From positions 21,160,001 through 21,224,000 of the forward strand of contig NC_092312.1 in NCBI RefSeq assembly GCF_036785885.1: DNA of 64,000 nt, written 5' to 3'. Below the pieces are notes generated by a model. It was not told the DNA's origin. It made no database searches and saw only the letters and a list, made by a program, of their open reading frames with translations. A program made the position numbers and the translations under genes. Positions 1 through 18,300 of the stretch are shown here, one piece after another (the stretch's first letter is position 1; the number at the start of each line of letters is the position of its first letter). The stretch is from Coffea arabica (taxonomy: Eukaryota > Streptophyta > Magnoliopsida > Gentianales > Rubiaceae).

Positions 1-99
1 ACATGAGCTTTCCAAGCCATCAATTTCCTTTATTGAAAAGACAATTTATAGCTCTGGTACAAGGAATTAGAATTTTCATCCTTTTGGTTTCCCCTGCAG

Positions 100-5468
<5,369 letters not shown>

Positions 5469-6759
5469 TTTAGAAATAATCTCGAGTTGGCAAAGACATA
5501 AGATGTACTTGATGCCTATTGGCCAAAATGTATTATTTCCTATATTGAATCTTGTATAATTTGTCACCAGAACAATTGAGAATTTCTTTTGTGGTCAATG
5601 TGTAAGTAGCAAACGTCTGGTGACAACATAGTTAGATAATGTGGAATGATCAATACGTTTATCATCCCCGTGTAAGTGGGATATATCAAATTATATAACA
5701 CTTGTCATATACTTGATCAATGATCAGTATACAATTTACTGAAACAAATGTACAGAAAGCAGGGGGTTGCAGACGAAGGGTAAGAAACCCATTGCATGTC
5801 CTGCTGCAAAGGCGAACTCTGCATCTACCTCTTTTTGAATCTTTCACTGACTTTTGCCTCAAGAACGCTTCAGGGATATGTAGCTAAAAATCACGAGTGT
5901 GATGTCCCAACTCCCAAGTCCTTTCTTCCTTCTTTGGTTGTCAAGCATTGTAGGCCTTTTTTTCCCCCCTCTCTGTGAGTTTGAATTCTAAACTTAATGT
6001 AGTTTACAAAGAATTTGAGGTGAAAGACAATTTAAACATACTTCTCGGAGCAACGCCGGACCTCCTGTACCTAGCTAACACAACCAACTCAGGTCAGCAT
6101 TCGCTTTCGGTTGTGACTCTATTTGATGAAATAATGGCGACAATTCGCAATTGGACGGGCAAGGGATGCAAGCTTGTCGTAGAACTGGTAAGTTGGTTCA
6201 GCCTCCATTCGTACCAAGTTCTGTATTATCCATTTCTTGGGATATTTTGTTGCTAACAAATATGTCAGATTATCGTATGGGATATTTTGCAGCTTCTACG
6301 TCGCCGCATAAGGTTATTCATTCCGTCTATGATTATCCCACTGAATGGTTTTCCTGATTTTTCTCCAATCATGATAGTATGAATCCCAATTTATCTGGAT
6401 CACCAATAGTTCTCCTCACCCAAGTATCATAAGTGAAATAACAGTCCCAAAACTTGTACAGCTTTGTCCTTTCTTTGAACAGAAAATAATAGGCAATATT
6501 AATCTTCTGCTGGTGTTATCACAAGGGTACTTTCTTTTTGAGGGCGGTTTTTCATTGTATGGAAAACCGCTTCTCTTTTCAATTTCCGTCGCATTTCATA
6601 TTTTGTATTAGGTAACTTGTCCCTGTAGGAAAGATCAAAACTGCCCTTTTTCTGTATGAAAATCTCCTGTTGTCTGTTGTCTTTCAATTGCCAATTTAAG
6701 GCGCAGAAGGCAAAGTTTGTGTACAAAATTGTAGGAAGAAGAGATCAAGCGAAATAAAA
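5469..6759. other. Intergenic: GBA2 3' end and kinase upstream region
   Basis: This 1.3-kb spacer holds the GBA2 3' UTR and the upstream region of the kinase gene. Short ORFs at 5796-6357 have no recognisable domain. No transposon ends, RNA gene or clear promoter box were seen. The sequence just before the kinase start is purine-rich and gives a good context, AAAAATGGC. Confidence 0.5.
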
Positions 6760-7812
6760 ATGGCTCACGAATGTCAGTGCGTATCTCCTCAACCAACTGA
6801 TTGGGTGAAGGGAGAAGTGGTAGGATCAGGATCATTTGGCACCGTCCATCTGGCTATAGAGAAAGCTACTGGGGCACTTTTTGTTGTAAAATCTGCTGAA
6901 TCAGAAATCGGAATTCAATCACTGGAAAATGAGGCTGATATTCTTGAGAATTTGGATTCTCAATACATTATTAAGTTCTTAGGAAAGGATTTCTCCAGTG
7001 GAGCAAATCGCTACAGGAAACTCAATCTTTTCATTGAATACATGGCCGGGGGTAGTTTAGCTGAGGTTGTAGAGAAATTCGGAGGGGCAGTTGACGAAAA
7101 ATTGATTCGATTGTACACCAAAAAAATTCTCCAGGGTCTGAAGTATCTCCACGATAATGGGATAGTGCATTGTGATCTTAAGTGCAAGAATGTGCTTCTA
7201 GGCCTCTCAGGAAACGTAAAGTTGGCAGATTTTGGTTTCGCCAAGAGATTAAATGACCGGAAAAAGGATAAGAAATCAATGCAATTCCACAAGCCTAACA
7301 TTGGTGGAACTCCCTTTTGGATGGCTCCTGAAGTTTTAAGGAATGAAGGGTTGGATTTTGCTGCTGATATTTGGTCTTTAGGGTGCACAGTCATTGAAAT
7401 GGCTAATGGCTGCAGGCCTCCCTGGGGGGATAATTTTTCTAATCCAATGTCAGCAATCCTGAAGATTGCCTGCGGTAACGGGGTTCCTGAGTTTCCATCA
7501 AATCTTTCCCACGAGGGAAAAGATTTCTTGAGCAAATGCTTGCAAAGAAATCCTAAAAAGAGGTGGACGGCTGAGGAACTGCTTCAACATCCATTCCTCT
7601 TAGGAGAGTCGAGTCAAAGAAAGGAGGAAACTTGCTCACCAGCAAGTGTATTGGACCTGAGATTTGTGCATTATGATTCAGATGGCTCATCTGTTGATGA
7701 GGAGTTCAGCAGCAGAGTTAATCCATTTTCCATGAGGTGCCAGCCTATGAAAAGCTTGGTATCAGAATATCACTTTGTCTCATCAGACGAATGGGTCACT
7801 GTAAGAAGCTAG
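6760..7812 (+). CDS. MAP kinase kinase kinase of the MAPKKK17/18 type
   Basis: Predicted cytosolic/nuclear Ser/Thr kinase at the top of a MAPK cascade; Arabidopsis MAPKKK17/18 act in abscisic-acid and stress signalling. It has a single exon and 350 residues, typical of this intronless subgroup. The Gly-rich loop GSGSFGTV is at residues 22-29, the ATP lysine is Lys44 (FVVK), the catalytic loop HCDLKCKN starts at residue 137 with Asp139, DFG is at 157-159, and the activation segment GTPFWMAPE ends at 191. All key residues are present. The C-terminal tail of about 60 residues (SPASVLDLRF, then an acidic SDGSSVDEEF) is outside the kinase fold and resembles the regulatory tail of this clade. The Met is the first in frame and has a good context. 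The exact paralogue (17, 18 or a relative) cannot be fixed from sequence alone. Confidence 0.92.
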   Translation: MAHECQCVSPQPTDWVKGEVVGSGSFGTVHLAIEKATGALFVVKSAESEIGIQSLENEADILENLDSQYIIKFLGKDFSSGANRYRKLNLFIEYMAGGSLAEVVEKFGGAVDEKLIRLYTKKILQGLKYLHDNGIVHCDLKCKNVLLGLSGNVKLADFGFAKRLNDRKKDKKSMQFHKPNIGGTPFWMAPEVLRNEGLDFAADIWSLGCTVIEMANGCRPPWGDNFSNPMSAILKIACGNGVPEFPSNLSHEGKDFLSKCLQRNPKKRWTAEELLQHPFLLGESSQRKEETCSPASVLDLRFVHYDSDGSSVDEEFSSRVNPFSMRCQPMKSLVSEYHFVSSDEWVTVRS

Positions 7813-8171
7813 TTGAGAATGAATTGGGAGGGGGAAGGCACTTGTTTTTCTTTCCCTCTTATTCGTCTTTCTTTAGCAGACAGACAGATGGAAGCTTTTC
7901 CAGTAAAACGGAAAAGAAGAGAGTTGTAGGGACAGATTGATTTTGTAAATGTAAAGTTTAATTAATCAACAATGAGAAATGTTCTGGATTATCTTCTTCT
8001 TTTCTTTTTTTTTTCTTCTTTCCTTATAGATATTGGGAAGGAGGTGAAGTTTGAATCCAAGTACATAAACGCGATTCCCTTAGGAAAAAAAAAGCAAAAA
8101 AAAAAAGAAAATAAAGGGATTTGGATGTTATAAGGGGCTTTATAACTAAGGTCACGGAGTTGGCCTCGTGT
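7813..8171. other. Intergenic: kinase 3' end
   Basis: A poly-T tract (about 7997-8023) and a poly-A tract (about 8086-8112) with the kinase 3' UTR. No gene was seen. The left 9-bp target duplication of the neighbouring Mutator-like element starts at 8172. Confidence 0.5.
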
Positions 8172-8180
8172 TACAATAAA

Positions 8181-9424
8181 GAGCAAATTATCCAGATAGT
8201 CACTAAATTTTTACGATCATCAAGTTTTGGTCACTCAACTATTAAAAGTTTGGTTTTGATCATTGAAATATCTAAAGTTAAGATTCGAGATCATTCCGTT
8301 AGATTTAGTCATTAAGTATGCCAGTTCGTTGCCTCCCAGAAAGAAAAAAGAATTGTACTGGGGTATGAACATTCCTGTACTCATGAATCGAACCCTTTAC
8401 TCCTGCCATCATCCAACTCACCACCAACAGAAATTCTAGTAATAGCCCAATTCCTATCCTGTTCATCAAGCACCTCAGATCAAACAAATGTCTCTATCGG
8501 TATCTCATTTCCCACCTCTCTCTAGATGTGTACAAATCTGATTGATTATTTGATTATAGAGGAATGTGGATAAAATTTTGCTGCAAAAGGCCAGTTCTTG
8601 GAAGCTCAAGAAAGGGGAAGAAAGAGAAAGAGGTAGTTGAAAGAAGAAGATGAAAGTGATAGTCGTTGTATTGGTATTTATATGCTCTCACTCTCGGTCG
8701 TCTACTGTGTAATAGCAGGGTTGAGGTGTTATTGTACCCAATTGGGTGTTTGGAGTTAACTTACGAACAAAGAAGGTACGGAAGTAATTAAATATGGGAT
8801 CTGGGAATTCTGATTTTGAGTGCTCGAGGGAGATATATCCCGTTCTGTTTTTCTTACACTTTCTGTCGTTGGAGCTGGGCTCATGGGACAGTAAGGCACC
8901 CCACTACCAATCTGCATTTTTCTTACCATTCCAAGAATAAGACCGAGCGGAAATAAGGGATATAGAGGTAGTTTATCGCCAACACTGGTTACTGATGTAG
9001 GCAATTGGCTTGCTGGTTGTGCGGAAAGTGGAGTAGCTGCTGACACCGCAAATCCACTAGAAGAAGCTGAAGCAGAATGAAATTGTTGGGCGTGGCAATG
9101 ATGGTTGCACTAGAGGGACTAGTTTGTCTCGGTATTCTTGATCTGGCAATTTTATAAGAAAGAAGAAGAGGAAAATTTTGATACCATTGGATTTGAGGAG
9201 TAGGGATAATTGGAAGAGCAGATTGAGAGAGCAGTAAATTTGGCATTTTTATGCTTTGGCAATCGCGCAAGCACTCAGATCTGACATACTTAACGACTAA
9301 ATCTAACATAATGGTCTCGAGTTTTAACTTTAGACATTTCAGTGATCAAAACCAGACTTTTAATAGTTCAGTGACCAAAACTCCACGATCGCAAAAGTTT
9401 AATGGCCATCTGGATAATTTGCTC
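8181..9424. mobile_element. Non-autonomous Mutator-like element (MULE), 1244 bp
   Basis: The terminal inverted repeats are each about 144 bp (8181-8324 and 9281-9424) and start GAGCAAATTATCCAGAT. The element is flanked by a perfect 9-bp direct duplication TACAATAAA at 8172-8180 and 9425-9433, which is the size made by Mutator-family transposases. The internal 950 bp contains no transposase. Minus-strand ORFs at 8756-9046 and 8989-9309 have no recognised domain; if they derive from host exons this would be a Pack-MULE, but that is not shown. The arms have diverged by several substitutions and small indels, so it is not a very recent insertion. Confidence 0.88.
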
Positions 9425-9433
9425 TACAATAAA

Positions 9434-9669
9434 TGAAAAACTCATAAAATAGAACAAATTTCTCTTTAACTTAATTGATGAAACGGTCCAATGCATGGTT
9501 AGAAGAACACACATATACTACAATATTTAGCACTGAATATATTAATATTGCATAAAAATGTAAACCACAAATTCATGGGTCTATTTAGGAAATTGAAAAT
9601 TAGATGAATGAGTCACAAAAGTGCTCCCCAGCCAAACACTCACTAATCCCCAAAGAAAGCAAAAACAGA
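9434..9669. other. Spacer between MULE and AT-rich element
   Basis: AT-rich unique-looking sequence with no ORF, inverted repeat or RNA gene seen. Confidence 0.4.
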
Positions 9670-11275
9670 GGCTCCGTTTGGATTAGCTGTTTTTGGGGTT
9701 TTTCAAAAACACCACTGTAGCATTTCGAATCTGAAAAACAAATCCGTTTGGATTAGTTGTTTTTGGGGTTGTTTTTCAAAAACTATATGAAAAACTTTTA
9801 CTGTAGATTTTTTTGGATTATTTTTAGAGGTACTTTTGAAACATATTTTTGAGTATTTTTAGAATATTATAATTTTTATATTTTTATATAAATATACATT
9901 CATGCATTTATAATACATTTATATTTACAAATGTATAAATGTATATTATTATAAATTATAAATTATAAATGAATATTATATAAATGTATAAATTATAAAT
10001 TATAATTTTTATATAAATATACATTTATGCATTTATAATACATTTAAAAATAAATATATTTATATATTCATATATAAATATATAAATGTATTATATTCTA
10101 TATAATACATAATATAAATATATTTATAAATGTATAAGTGTATATTATTATAAATGTATAAATTAATATATTATAAATATATATTAATATTATGTAGAAA
10201 TGTATTTATATAATTAATATAAATGTATATATGCATTAATATTATGTATAAATGTAAAATTAATATTATGTATATTAATATAAATGTATAAATGTATTAT
10301 ATTATATATAATACATAATATAAATGTATATTTAAATGTATAAGTGTATGTTATTAAAAATGTATAAATTATAAATGAATATTATATAAATGTATAAATT
10401 AATATATTATAAATATGTTTTAATATTATGTTGAAATGTATTAATATAATTAATATAAATGTATACATGTATTAATATTATGTATAAATGTAAAATTAAT
10501 ATTATGTATATTAATATAAATGTATAAATGTATTATATTATATATAATATATAATATAAATGTATATTATAAATATACATAAATATTTATATATTATGTA
10601 TAAATGTATAATATATTATATATTATACTATATATAATTTATATAACATATAATATTTATGTAAATATATTATAAATATATAAAAATATATTTTAAATAA
10701 ATAAAATATTTATGATATGTATATGTAAATATATAATATTAGAAATGTATAATATATATAATATACATTAATATTAATATAATTTATATATAATATACAT
10801 AATTGAAATATACATATTAATATATATTATAAAACAAAATTGCATAAATATATTTATAAATTTATATATAAATAAATGTATTTATATAAATATATAATAT
10901 TTATTTCAATTGACATAATATATATAATATTATACATAATTGAAATAAATATATTTATATTAATATAATATATATAATATACATAATTGAATATACATAT
11001 TAAAATACATAATTGAAATATACATATTAAAATATATTAAAATATAATTGAAATATACATATAAAATACATAATTAAAATATACAAATTGAAATATACTT
11101 ATTAAAATATACAAATTAAATATGCATAATTGAAATATATTTGGAGTTGTTTTTGATATATTGTTTGGATTGGTGTTTTTGAAGTTGTTTTTGAAATACA
11201 CATTTACTGTAGCATTTAGAATGTGAAAAACAGTTTTTCAAAAACAGGCTCAAAAACACCAATCCAAACGTACCC
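9670..11275. repeat. MITE ends enclosing a 1.3-kb AT-only tract
   Basis: The left end has two direct copies of CCGTTTGGATTAG (about 9674 and 9743), followed by TGTTTTTGGGGTT. The right end, 11160-11275, is a small palindrome beginning TTTGGATTGGTGTTTTTGA and ending with its complement AACACCAATCCAAAC. Both carry the ACTGTAGCATTT motif found in many plant MITEs with CGTTTGGATT ends. Between them, about 9850-11140 is almost entirely A and T. It is built of irregular repeats of TATAAATGTATAA and ATTAATATTATGTA, with copies of a 100-120 bp higher-order block around 10140-10270 and 10340-10520. No ORF is present. It may be one element with an expanded interior or two MITEs flanking a satellite-like tract. 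Confidence 0.65.
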
Positions 11276-12393
11276 AGAATACTTTGAAAAATTCTTGATT
11301 TTCCATGATGAGCAATAGAAGTTGAAAAAGTTGTCTTGTATCCCAAAAAAGTGAATTGTGGTTGAATTTAAGATTTTAAGTGATAAATTTGCTACATTAG
11401 AAAGAAAAAATTTTTTTTTATCAAAGATAATTTTGCGCCGGCTTAGACGGTGAATTTTTTCAGGTGTTTATGTAAAATTTTATTTTACTGTAAAAATTGT
11501 AAAGAAAAAAAATACTTTTGTGTATTTAAGGGTCTATAATTCGATGTAGGACTTGTAAATTAAATCCAAAGGAGGTCCAAACAGAACAAGAACCCGAAAA
11601 AAAAGAAAAATTGTAAGCATTGCTAGTTGCTGCTCTTCCAAAAGCATTTAAAGACCGGAACTGGAGCCACCAAATTTTTCTGAAAAAAAGAAAAGAAAAG
11701 AGAAGCATTAGCTTTTTTTTTGAGTTTGAGGCTTTGAGCCACTCCGCTACCTACCAGACCAGAGCTCCAGTCTCCCGCTAGAAAGTAGCAAACAATGCAC
11801 ATTCTTATTCTTTGCAAGCCCCAAAAAGTCCAACAAACCTTCCAATAATCTGTTTCCCAAGGCCGAGACCAACAAAACTTCTTTATTGAGCTCTCTGCCA
11901 CTGTTATTCTCCATAGAGGTACTGCGACATTTTCAGCAAAAATTACTTGTCCAGTTCTCTTGAAGCGGATCATTTTGATGATCACTTTTTGGTTGTTGTT
12001 TTGTGCATGCCTGAAGCTATTTTTTTTTTTGGCATTATGGGTCTTGATTCTTTCACTTTGCATGGTCCGATTGCATTCTTGTTTTCGTTTTCCCAAAGAA
12101 AAATAAACTTGGGTTTTGAAAAAAGCTGCATTCTTGGGCTGAGTATAGCTTGGATGATTGCTGTTTGTGAGAAAGTTCCGTTATTGGGATGGTCCGATTG
12201 TAGTTTAGGTGAGAGCATTTGTGGAAGAAAGTTGCCATCTTGGGTTAACTATAATTGAGATGATAGTCATTTGTGAAAGAAGTTGCAATCTGGGGTCAAG
12301 TATGATGCTCTTCTGTTGATGTTGCAGGAATCTTGCTGGAAGGAGAAGCGGACAGCAAAGTCGAGGTGGGTTTTGGGTAAAAATACAGTTGAG
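11276..12393 (+). promoter_or_regulatory. Upstream region and 5' leader of the PHD-SWIB gene
   Basis: This is the non-coding stretch before the ATG at 12394. A plausible leader-intron acceptor (TGTTGATGTTGCAG, ending 12327) precedes the exon that carries the start codon, so the 5' UTR is probably spliced. Many T-rich runs are present. No confident TATA box was found. Confidence 0.4.
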
Positions 12394-15300
12394 ATGAAGA
12401 GCAAAAGCAAAAAGGCTCCAAAAAAGGAAGATACTGCTGAAGATTGGTGCTTTGTGTGTAAAGATGGTGGAAATCTTTTTTTATGTGATCACAAGTGAGT
12501 ATTTCTTTCTTTTTTTTATTTTTTATTTTTTATTTTTGCCCCTTTCCACTTTCCTTGCTGGCTTTTTCATTCATTCAATTTTCAGCGAGGACTTTCTCTC
12601 GTATTTCTGGAGAGATTCTTCACTGAGCTCATCTTTGCATTTGGCTGCGTGACGTTGTAACGAGCGCATAATAATTAATAAATCGAAAAAAGTACATTCC
12701 GAGGAGCTCCACTTTAGTCAAAAGTTCCTCCTTTGGGTGTTTTGATTTTCCTTCTCACGGGAATAGGTTTATTTGCGTAACTCTTACTTTCGGTAAGAAA
12801 ATGTAAGAAAAGAAACCTTCTCAAGGGGTGGGTCAACAGGATAGGGTTCGTGGGGGGTCTTTATCCTCTAGCAGAGGCGGCTCACTGGGCTTGCCCCTGT
12901 GGGGGTTTCCAATCCCACATCGGAGGGTTGGGGGGAATGGGTTGGGTAGATAAGTCTTTGTGAGGACCTCAAGAGTTCCGGCTTTTGAAGTTTCTCAGGG
13001 GAATAGGTTTATTTGCGTAACTCTTACTTTCGGTAAGAAAAAAAAGGGTGTTTTGATTTTCCTTTCTTTCGTTTTCTGTGGGCACTTTTGTCATTTCAGA
13101 GATCTAAATGGCTGAGCGATGAGGAAATAATGGATTGCTCTCTCTCTCTCTCTATCTCCGTCTAGCTGTTTTGCTTTGATAGAAAATCCTGAATAGTGTA
13201 CCATCATTATTATGATCTTTGACTGGATTCCCCAACAAAACTTCATTCAAGCTATGCACAAGGAAGAGTAATTTTATGATAGCAACCAATTTTGGCCCGT
13301 ACAAAACTGAATAACACAGGACTCTTTTCTTGTCTTTATTAGATTCTAAACTGGCGATCGGAAGAAAGTTGCGGTTTAATTTGTTGCGTTCTTTCGATTT
13401 TCGAGGTCCTTTTATTTTTGTTTTAATCTTCTTGGTGTAAGTTGAGAGAAATCTGATTTTTGTATAAAGATTTGGCAAGGCACATGCTGCAACTCGTGAG
13501 TTTCTTGAATCAACAATGTTGTATCTGTAGCCAAGTGCTGACACCTTTGGTAGCTTGTTAGGGGCAGTATCTGGCAATCTGCGGCTTAGTAGGTGCTCTT
13601 TTATGAGGGGAATCAAAAGGTCCACTTCAGCATTCCTGGTTTTGTAGTAAATTTCTGGTATTTGTGGTCCTGACGAATTAAAGGTCATTTGACTCTTAAA
13701 CCATGAAAAGAAGTTAGAATACTCGAATGTTTTTTGAAGTTGTTTTGGAAATTATCACATGATGCTGCTGACGTTATTTCTTCCTCAAATTTTGTATTGT
13801 CTGGTGTATTTTGTTTGGTGGTGCAGAAATTTTCTAGGTTGTGGGAGTAATTTTCCTGTTACTGCCATTATGATGTTATTGTAGATCTGCCTTTTGCGCT
13901 TCTTCTATGTGAACCTTTTGAGGAGTAAAAAATCAGAGATTATATGTTTTACCTCAAGTTGCAAGATTTTCATGAAGTATATGACAATATTGTTGTCATC
14001 ATTAACATTGTCATTATTTATTATTATTATTGTTCTCAGGCAGTGCCCAAAAGCTTATCATTCTCATTGTGTTGAGAAGAATGAATCTTTTATGACAAGC
14101 GAAGAATGCTGGAATTGCAGTAAGCCCCTCAAAAGCTTTCCTTCCTTAGCCTTTTCATTTCCGTGTCCAATTCTTCAATGTCTTGGTCATTTGTTTGTCC
14201 TTATTTTCTATATATTCTTCATTTTCCTTATCTAGTACTCCAAGTGTCAAGCACGTTGTAGCATGTTGCATAATTGAGCAAACCATCAATTTTTCTGTAC
14301 TAGGTAGTTGGTATTATTTATGTATATTAACACCTTCGAGTGCAGACTGTTATATTGGTTGGTCTTTTTTTTTTTCCGATGTGCTCAAATGTCTTATTCC
14401 ATTTTTTTGCTGTTCCATCGTTATTCTTTGAGACTTTTGGTTTGTTTGCATGGGATTGTTCTGTTTGAAAAAGCAAGAAGAAACAAGTATTGAATGCAAA
14501 ATAAAGGTGAAACCCGCTGCTAAAAGCACCAAAAAGAGGAAGATACGATCCTTACCTTTTTCTGTTCTTTTTTGTGTTGTTGAGAGGGCGAGGTGTGGTT
14601 GTTTGCATAGATTAGACTAGTAAAGCAGAGTAACTGCACTGGTTTATAAGTCATGGATCTTAACGGTGTCAGAGTGCTCAAATAGGTTTTTGTTTATGTC
14701 CTTCAATTTTTCTTTTCACTCAGTTAGCTCCTTAGTTTATCTTATTTTGCTTTACTCTTATCTAGTGCATACGTCATGGCAACAAATAAAAAGTTATGCA
14801 ATATTCCTGTTTCAGATTGGCATTCTTGCTTCATGTGTGGGAGAAAAGCTCATTTTCATTGCTACTGTTGTCCAAATGCTCTATGTCGCTTCTGCATTAG
14901 TGCTGCCGAGTTTTGCCGTGTTAGAGGGATGAATGGCTTCTGCAATAGTTGTTTAAAGCTTGCAATACTGATAGAAGAAAACATGGATGTTGACTCTGAT
15001 GGGGTATGATTAATACAGATTTGTAATGTTGGTTTTCAAATGTCATTTTATGCTCTTGAACATTCAGTTGGTACATATCTGACCTGCTCTCAGAATATTA
15101 ATGGATTAAGAAAGCTTGCTCTGGTGCAGTAAATTAGCTTAAAACAGTTACGAGACACTGTATTGTGAATAAATTGCGACTTTAGATCAATTACCAGGCA
15201 AAATTGGATGTGAAAATGAGTTACGTGAGAAAGTTATTAGATAATAGATTGTTATATCATTTCATCCGATGATTGAAAATTATAATTGACATGTCAATGG

Positions 15301-18300
15301 AAAGCATTCTTCATCCCATATCATTTCATATGACTAGTTATACAAGATTTCAGAAATTTGTGATAGGATGCATGACAAAAACCAGATTTGAGCAGGAGCT
15401 CATTCATAAGATCTATTTATCTATTTCTTTATCATGATAAATCTGAAACAAGCAAGATCTAGCTATCTATTTCTGCATCATGATAAATCGGAAACAAGTT
15501 GAAGATTAACAACATTTTCCTGAAGCATATTGGTTCAAATGGTTCATCCTTTTGGCAACCTAAATTGGCTCTTTGCAATAATCTTCCTCAGCATTTATGT
15601 ATAAATACCTTTTCATTTATGTTGGAGTACATCTGCATTGTAGTCTAATTATATTTAATCCTTGATATATCTCGAGTTATATCCCGGTATCAAAATCATA
15701 TTTTGCTACTCAAGTTTGATTTTAAACCAACCTGAATGCATATACTGAACTTTTATTTATTCTCTTTTACAGAGAAGAGATTGTGACCCTGTCTTAGAAC
15801 ACATCATATTGGCTTAATTGTGCATGTTAGAAATGCAGCGATGTGTAGCTTAATAATTAACGTTGGTGGATTATTTCACTGCAGGACAGATTAATAGATC
15901 AAGGACTCGATACCGAAATTGTTACTTTTTCCTTCGAAAGGTTTATATGCTCTGGCCTTACTGGACTGGATAGCATAATCGATTTGCTCTCTTGTGTGGG
16001 AGGATGTGCATGTTTGTGAATTGAGTAATTTAAGTTTCTGTGAAGCCAATAAACTATTACCCCAAGCAACCCCCTCAGAAAAAAAAAAGAAGAAGAAGAA
16101 AGTTCCTTGTGTATATTAAGAAGGACAAACTTGATGCTTATGTTTATATTTTTAACTTGATGTCAAATAAATGATCAGATTTGCTTTACTTAGATGTGTC
16201 ACCAATCCAGATATGAAGCACATGCATAGTCGATAGATAGGTTACATCTGTTGCTTGTATGGAACTTACACATGGAATTTCTTGTTTGGTAAATTGGTCT
16301 TGCATTCAATTCTACAAGCATCATCTATATTTGGGTTTGTTTTTGCACATGCTAGACTTCATCGTATTCATTCTATACATCTGGTTCATCATTATAGCTA
16401 ATTGTATTGTTATTCATGTTGTCCATTAGGGTAGCCAATAACGTACAAACTGAAATCTTTTGTTACCTCCGTTTTTTTCAATGTATGGAGGGGAGGGACT
16501 TCTCAGTTTTATTTCAATTAATTTTTTTGGTTTATTTTATTTATGACAAAGAGCTTTTTTTCCCAGGAGAAAGTGGACTTTAAAGATCGGGAAACTTATG
16601 AAGGTCTTTTTATGGAATATTACAAGATTGTTCAGGAAAAAGAAAGATTTAAGATAGATGATATCCGTGCTGCTACAGACAGAAAAAAGACGGGAAACTC
16701 TGATTCAGATGAATTTGGCAATGATGAAGTAGTGTCTGAATATGAAAAAGAAGAAGACCTTAAACAACATCTTAGCAAGAAGGCATTCAAGGGGAAGCTA
16801 TCCTGGAAACACAAGAATGCTAGATCGAAAATTATGCAGTTCACTGGTTGGGGATCAACTTCTCTCATTCAGTTTCTGCAATCAATTGGTAAAGATACCA
16901 CTGAAAAACTATCTGAACGTACTGTGGAGGCAATAATTCATAGATATATTGCAGAGCATAAGCTCTTTCAGCCAGAGAAGAAGAGAAAGATAATATGCGA
17001 CGAGAACTTGCGAAGTATTTTTGGTCGGAAATTTGTTAACAAGAATAGAATTTATGAGTTGTTGGAAGCTCATTATTCTGATAATCTGGAGGATTCAGAA
17101 GAGGATGAATGGGAGGAAGAGGAGATGTATTTTGCAGTATACAAGGATAAAGATGCCTCTGTGGCTTGTGGAACAAGAAGAGAGTTAAAAAAGAAGAGAG
17201 AGTCCCAAAAACATGATACAGAATTAGAAAAGGAGAAAGAGTCTGAAAAACATGGTACACTACTCACCGCACCACAAAGTCATTTTGCATCTATTACAGC
17301 TGAAAATATTAAGCTTGTATACTTGAGGAAGAGCTTGGTAATAGAACTATTAAAACAACCCAAGTCATTCAAAGATAAGGTGACAGGAAGCATTATACGG
17401 GTCAAGTCCGATCCAGATGATTATCGCTGGACAAAAAATTCTCATCAGCTTGTGCAAGTTACAGGTCTAGATGCAATCTGCTATTTTGATATTCTGCATT
17501 AAACTTTGCTTTCTGATTATCAAGTGCTATTGGATGTTTCTACCTGAATATTAATCAATTACTTGATCATGAAAAGCACATCTATTAAGCAATTTTTAGA
17601 TAATTTGCATCCTTTTAAGTGTAAGATTGTTTTGTCAGCAGGTAATTGATGTTACATTAAGCCTGAGGCAACAAAAAAGTTCTTACGCTACTGTGATTGT
17701 TTTGGATTTCATCCATTCAAAATAATGGTTTGTGACAGTTTGCAGCAGAATATGATTTGATTATTGTGTGAATTTTAGTCTTTGGAACTGTAATTTAGAT
17801 ATGAACTCTAGACATATGAAAAACAGAGACAGTTAACAGATTAGTGCTACAATAAAGTTATGTGGTAAAAGGGAAGATTAGGCACTGAAGTCGACTGTGT
17901 GGGTGAAGTTTATGAAACCGCTCATGAGAACATATAATTGCATGAGAAGTTAAAGTGCTTTTGTTAAACTTTTTACAATGCATGGTAGAAAAAGTTCATA
18001 TTTAGTGATCTACATGTCTGACAAACTAAAAAGCTAACATCTGACACAACATTTTCAGCTTCCACAAACTATTGACATCTTGTGCCTGTATATTGCTTTC
18101 TGGATAGGTATTTATTTGTCTTTAACTTGTATCTTAGGAATAAAGGAAACTCCAACTGGAGAAAACAATAACGACATGATCCTTTGCGGGTCAAATATGC
18201 CACTAGGGATTCAAATCAGTATGCTATCAGATGGTGACTTCTCACAGGTAACCTACATGCTATTATTGATCTGATCCATGTCTTTAGCTTGGATGTTTTC

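Noticed and set aside
8756-9309. Minus-strand ORFs within the MULE as a protein-coding gene
   Set aside because: No recognisable domain, biased composition and no start or splice context; kept only as possible captured sequence.
12900-12920. snRNA-type upstream element (TCCCACATCGG) as an snRNA gene
   Set aside because: No TATA-like element at the right spacing followed by a recognisable U-snRNA; it lies within the SINE-like repeat.
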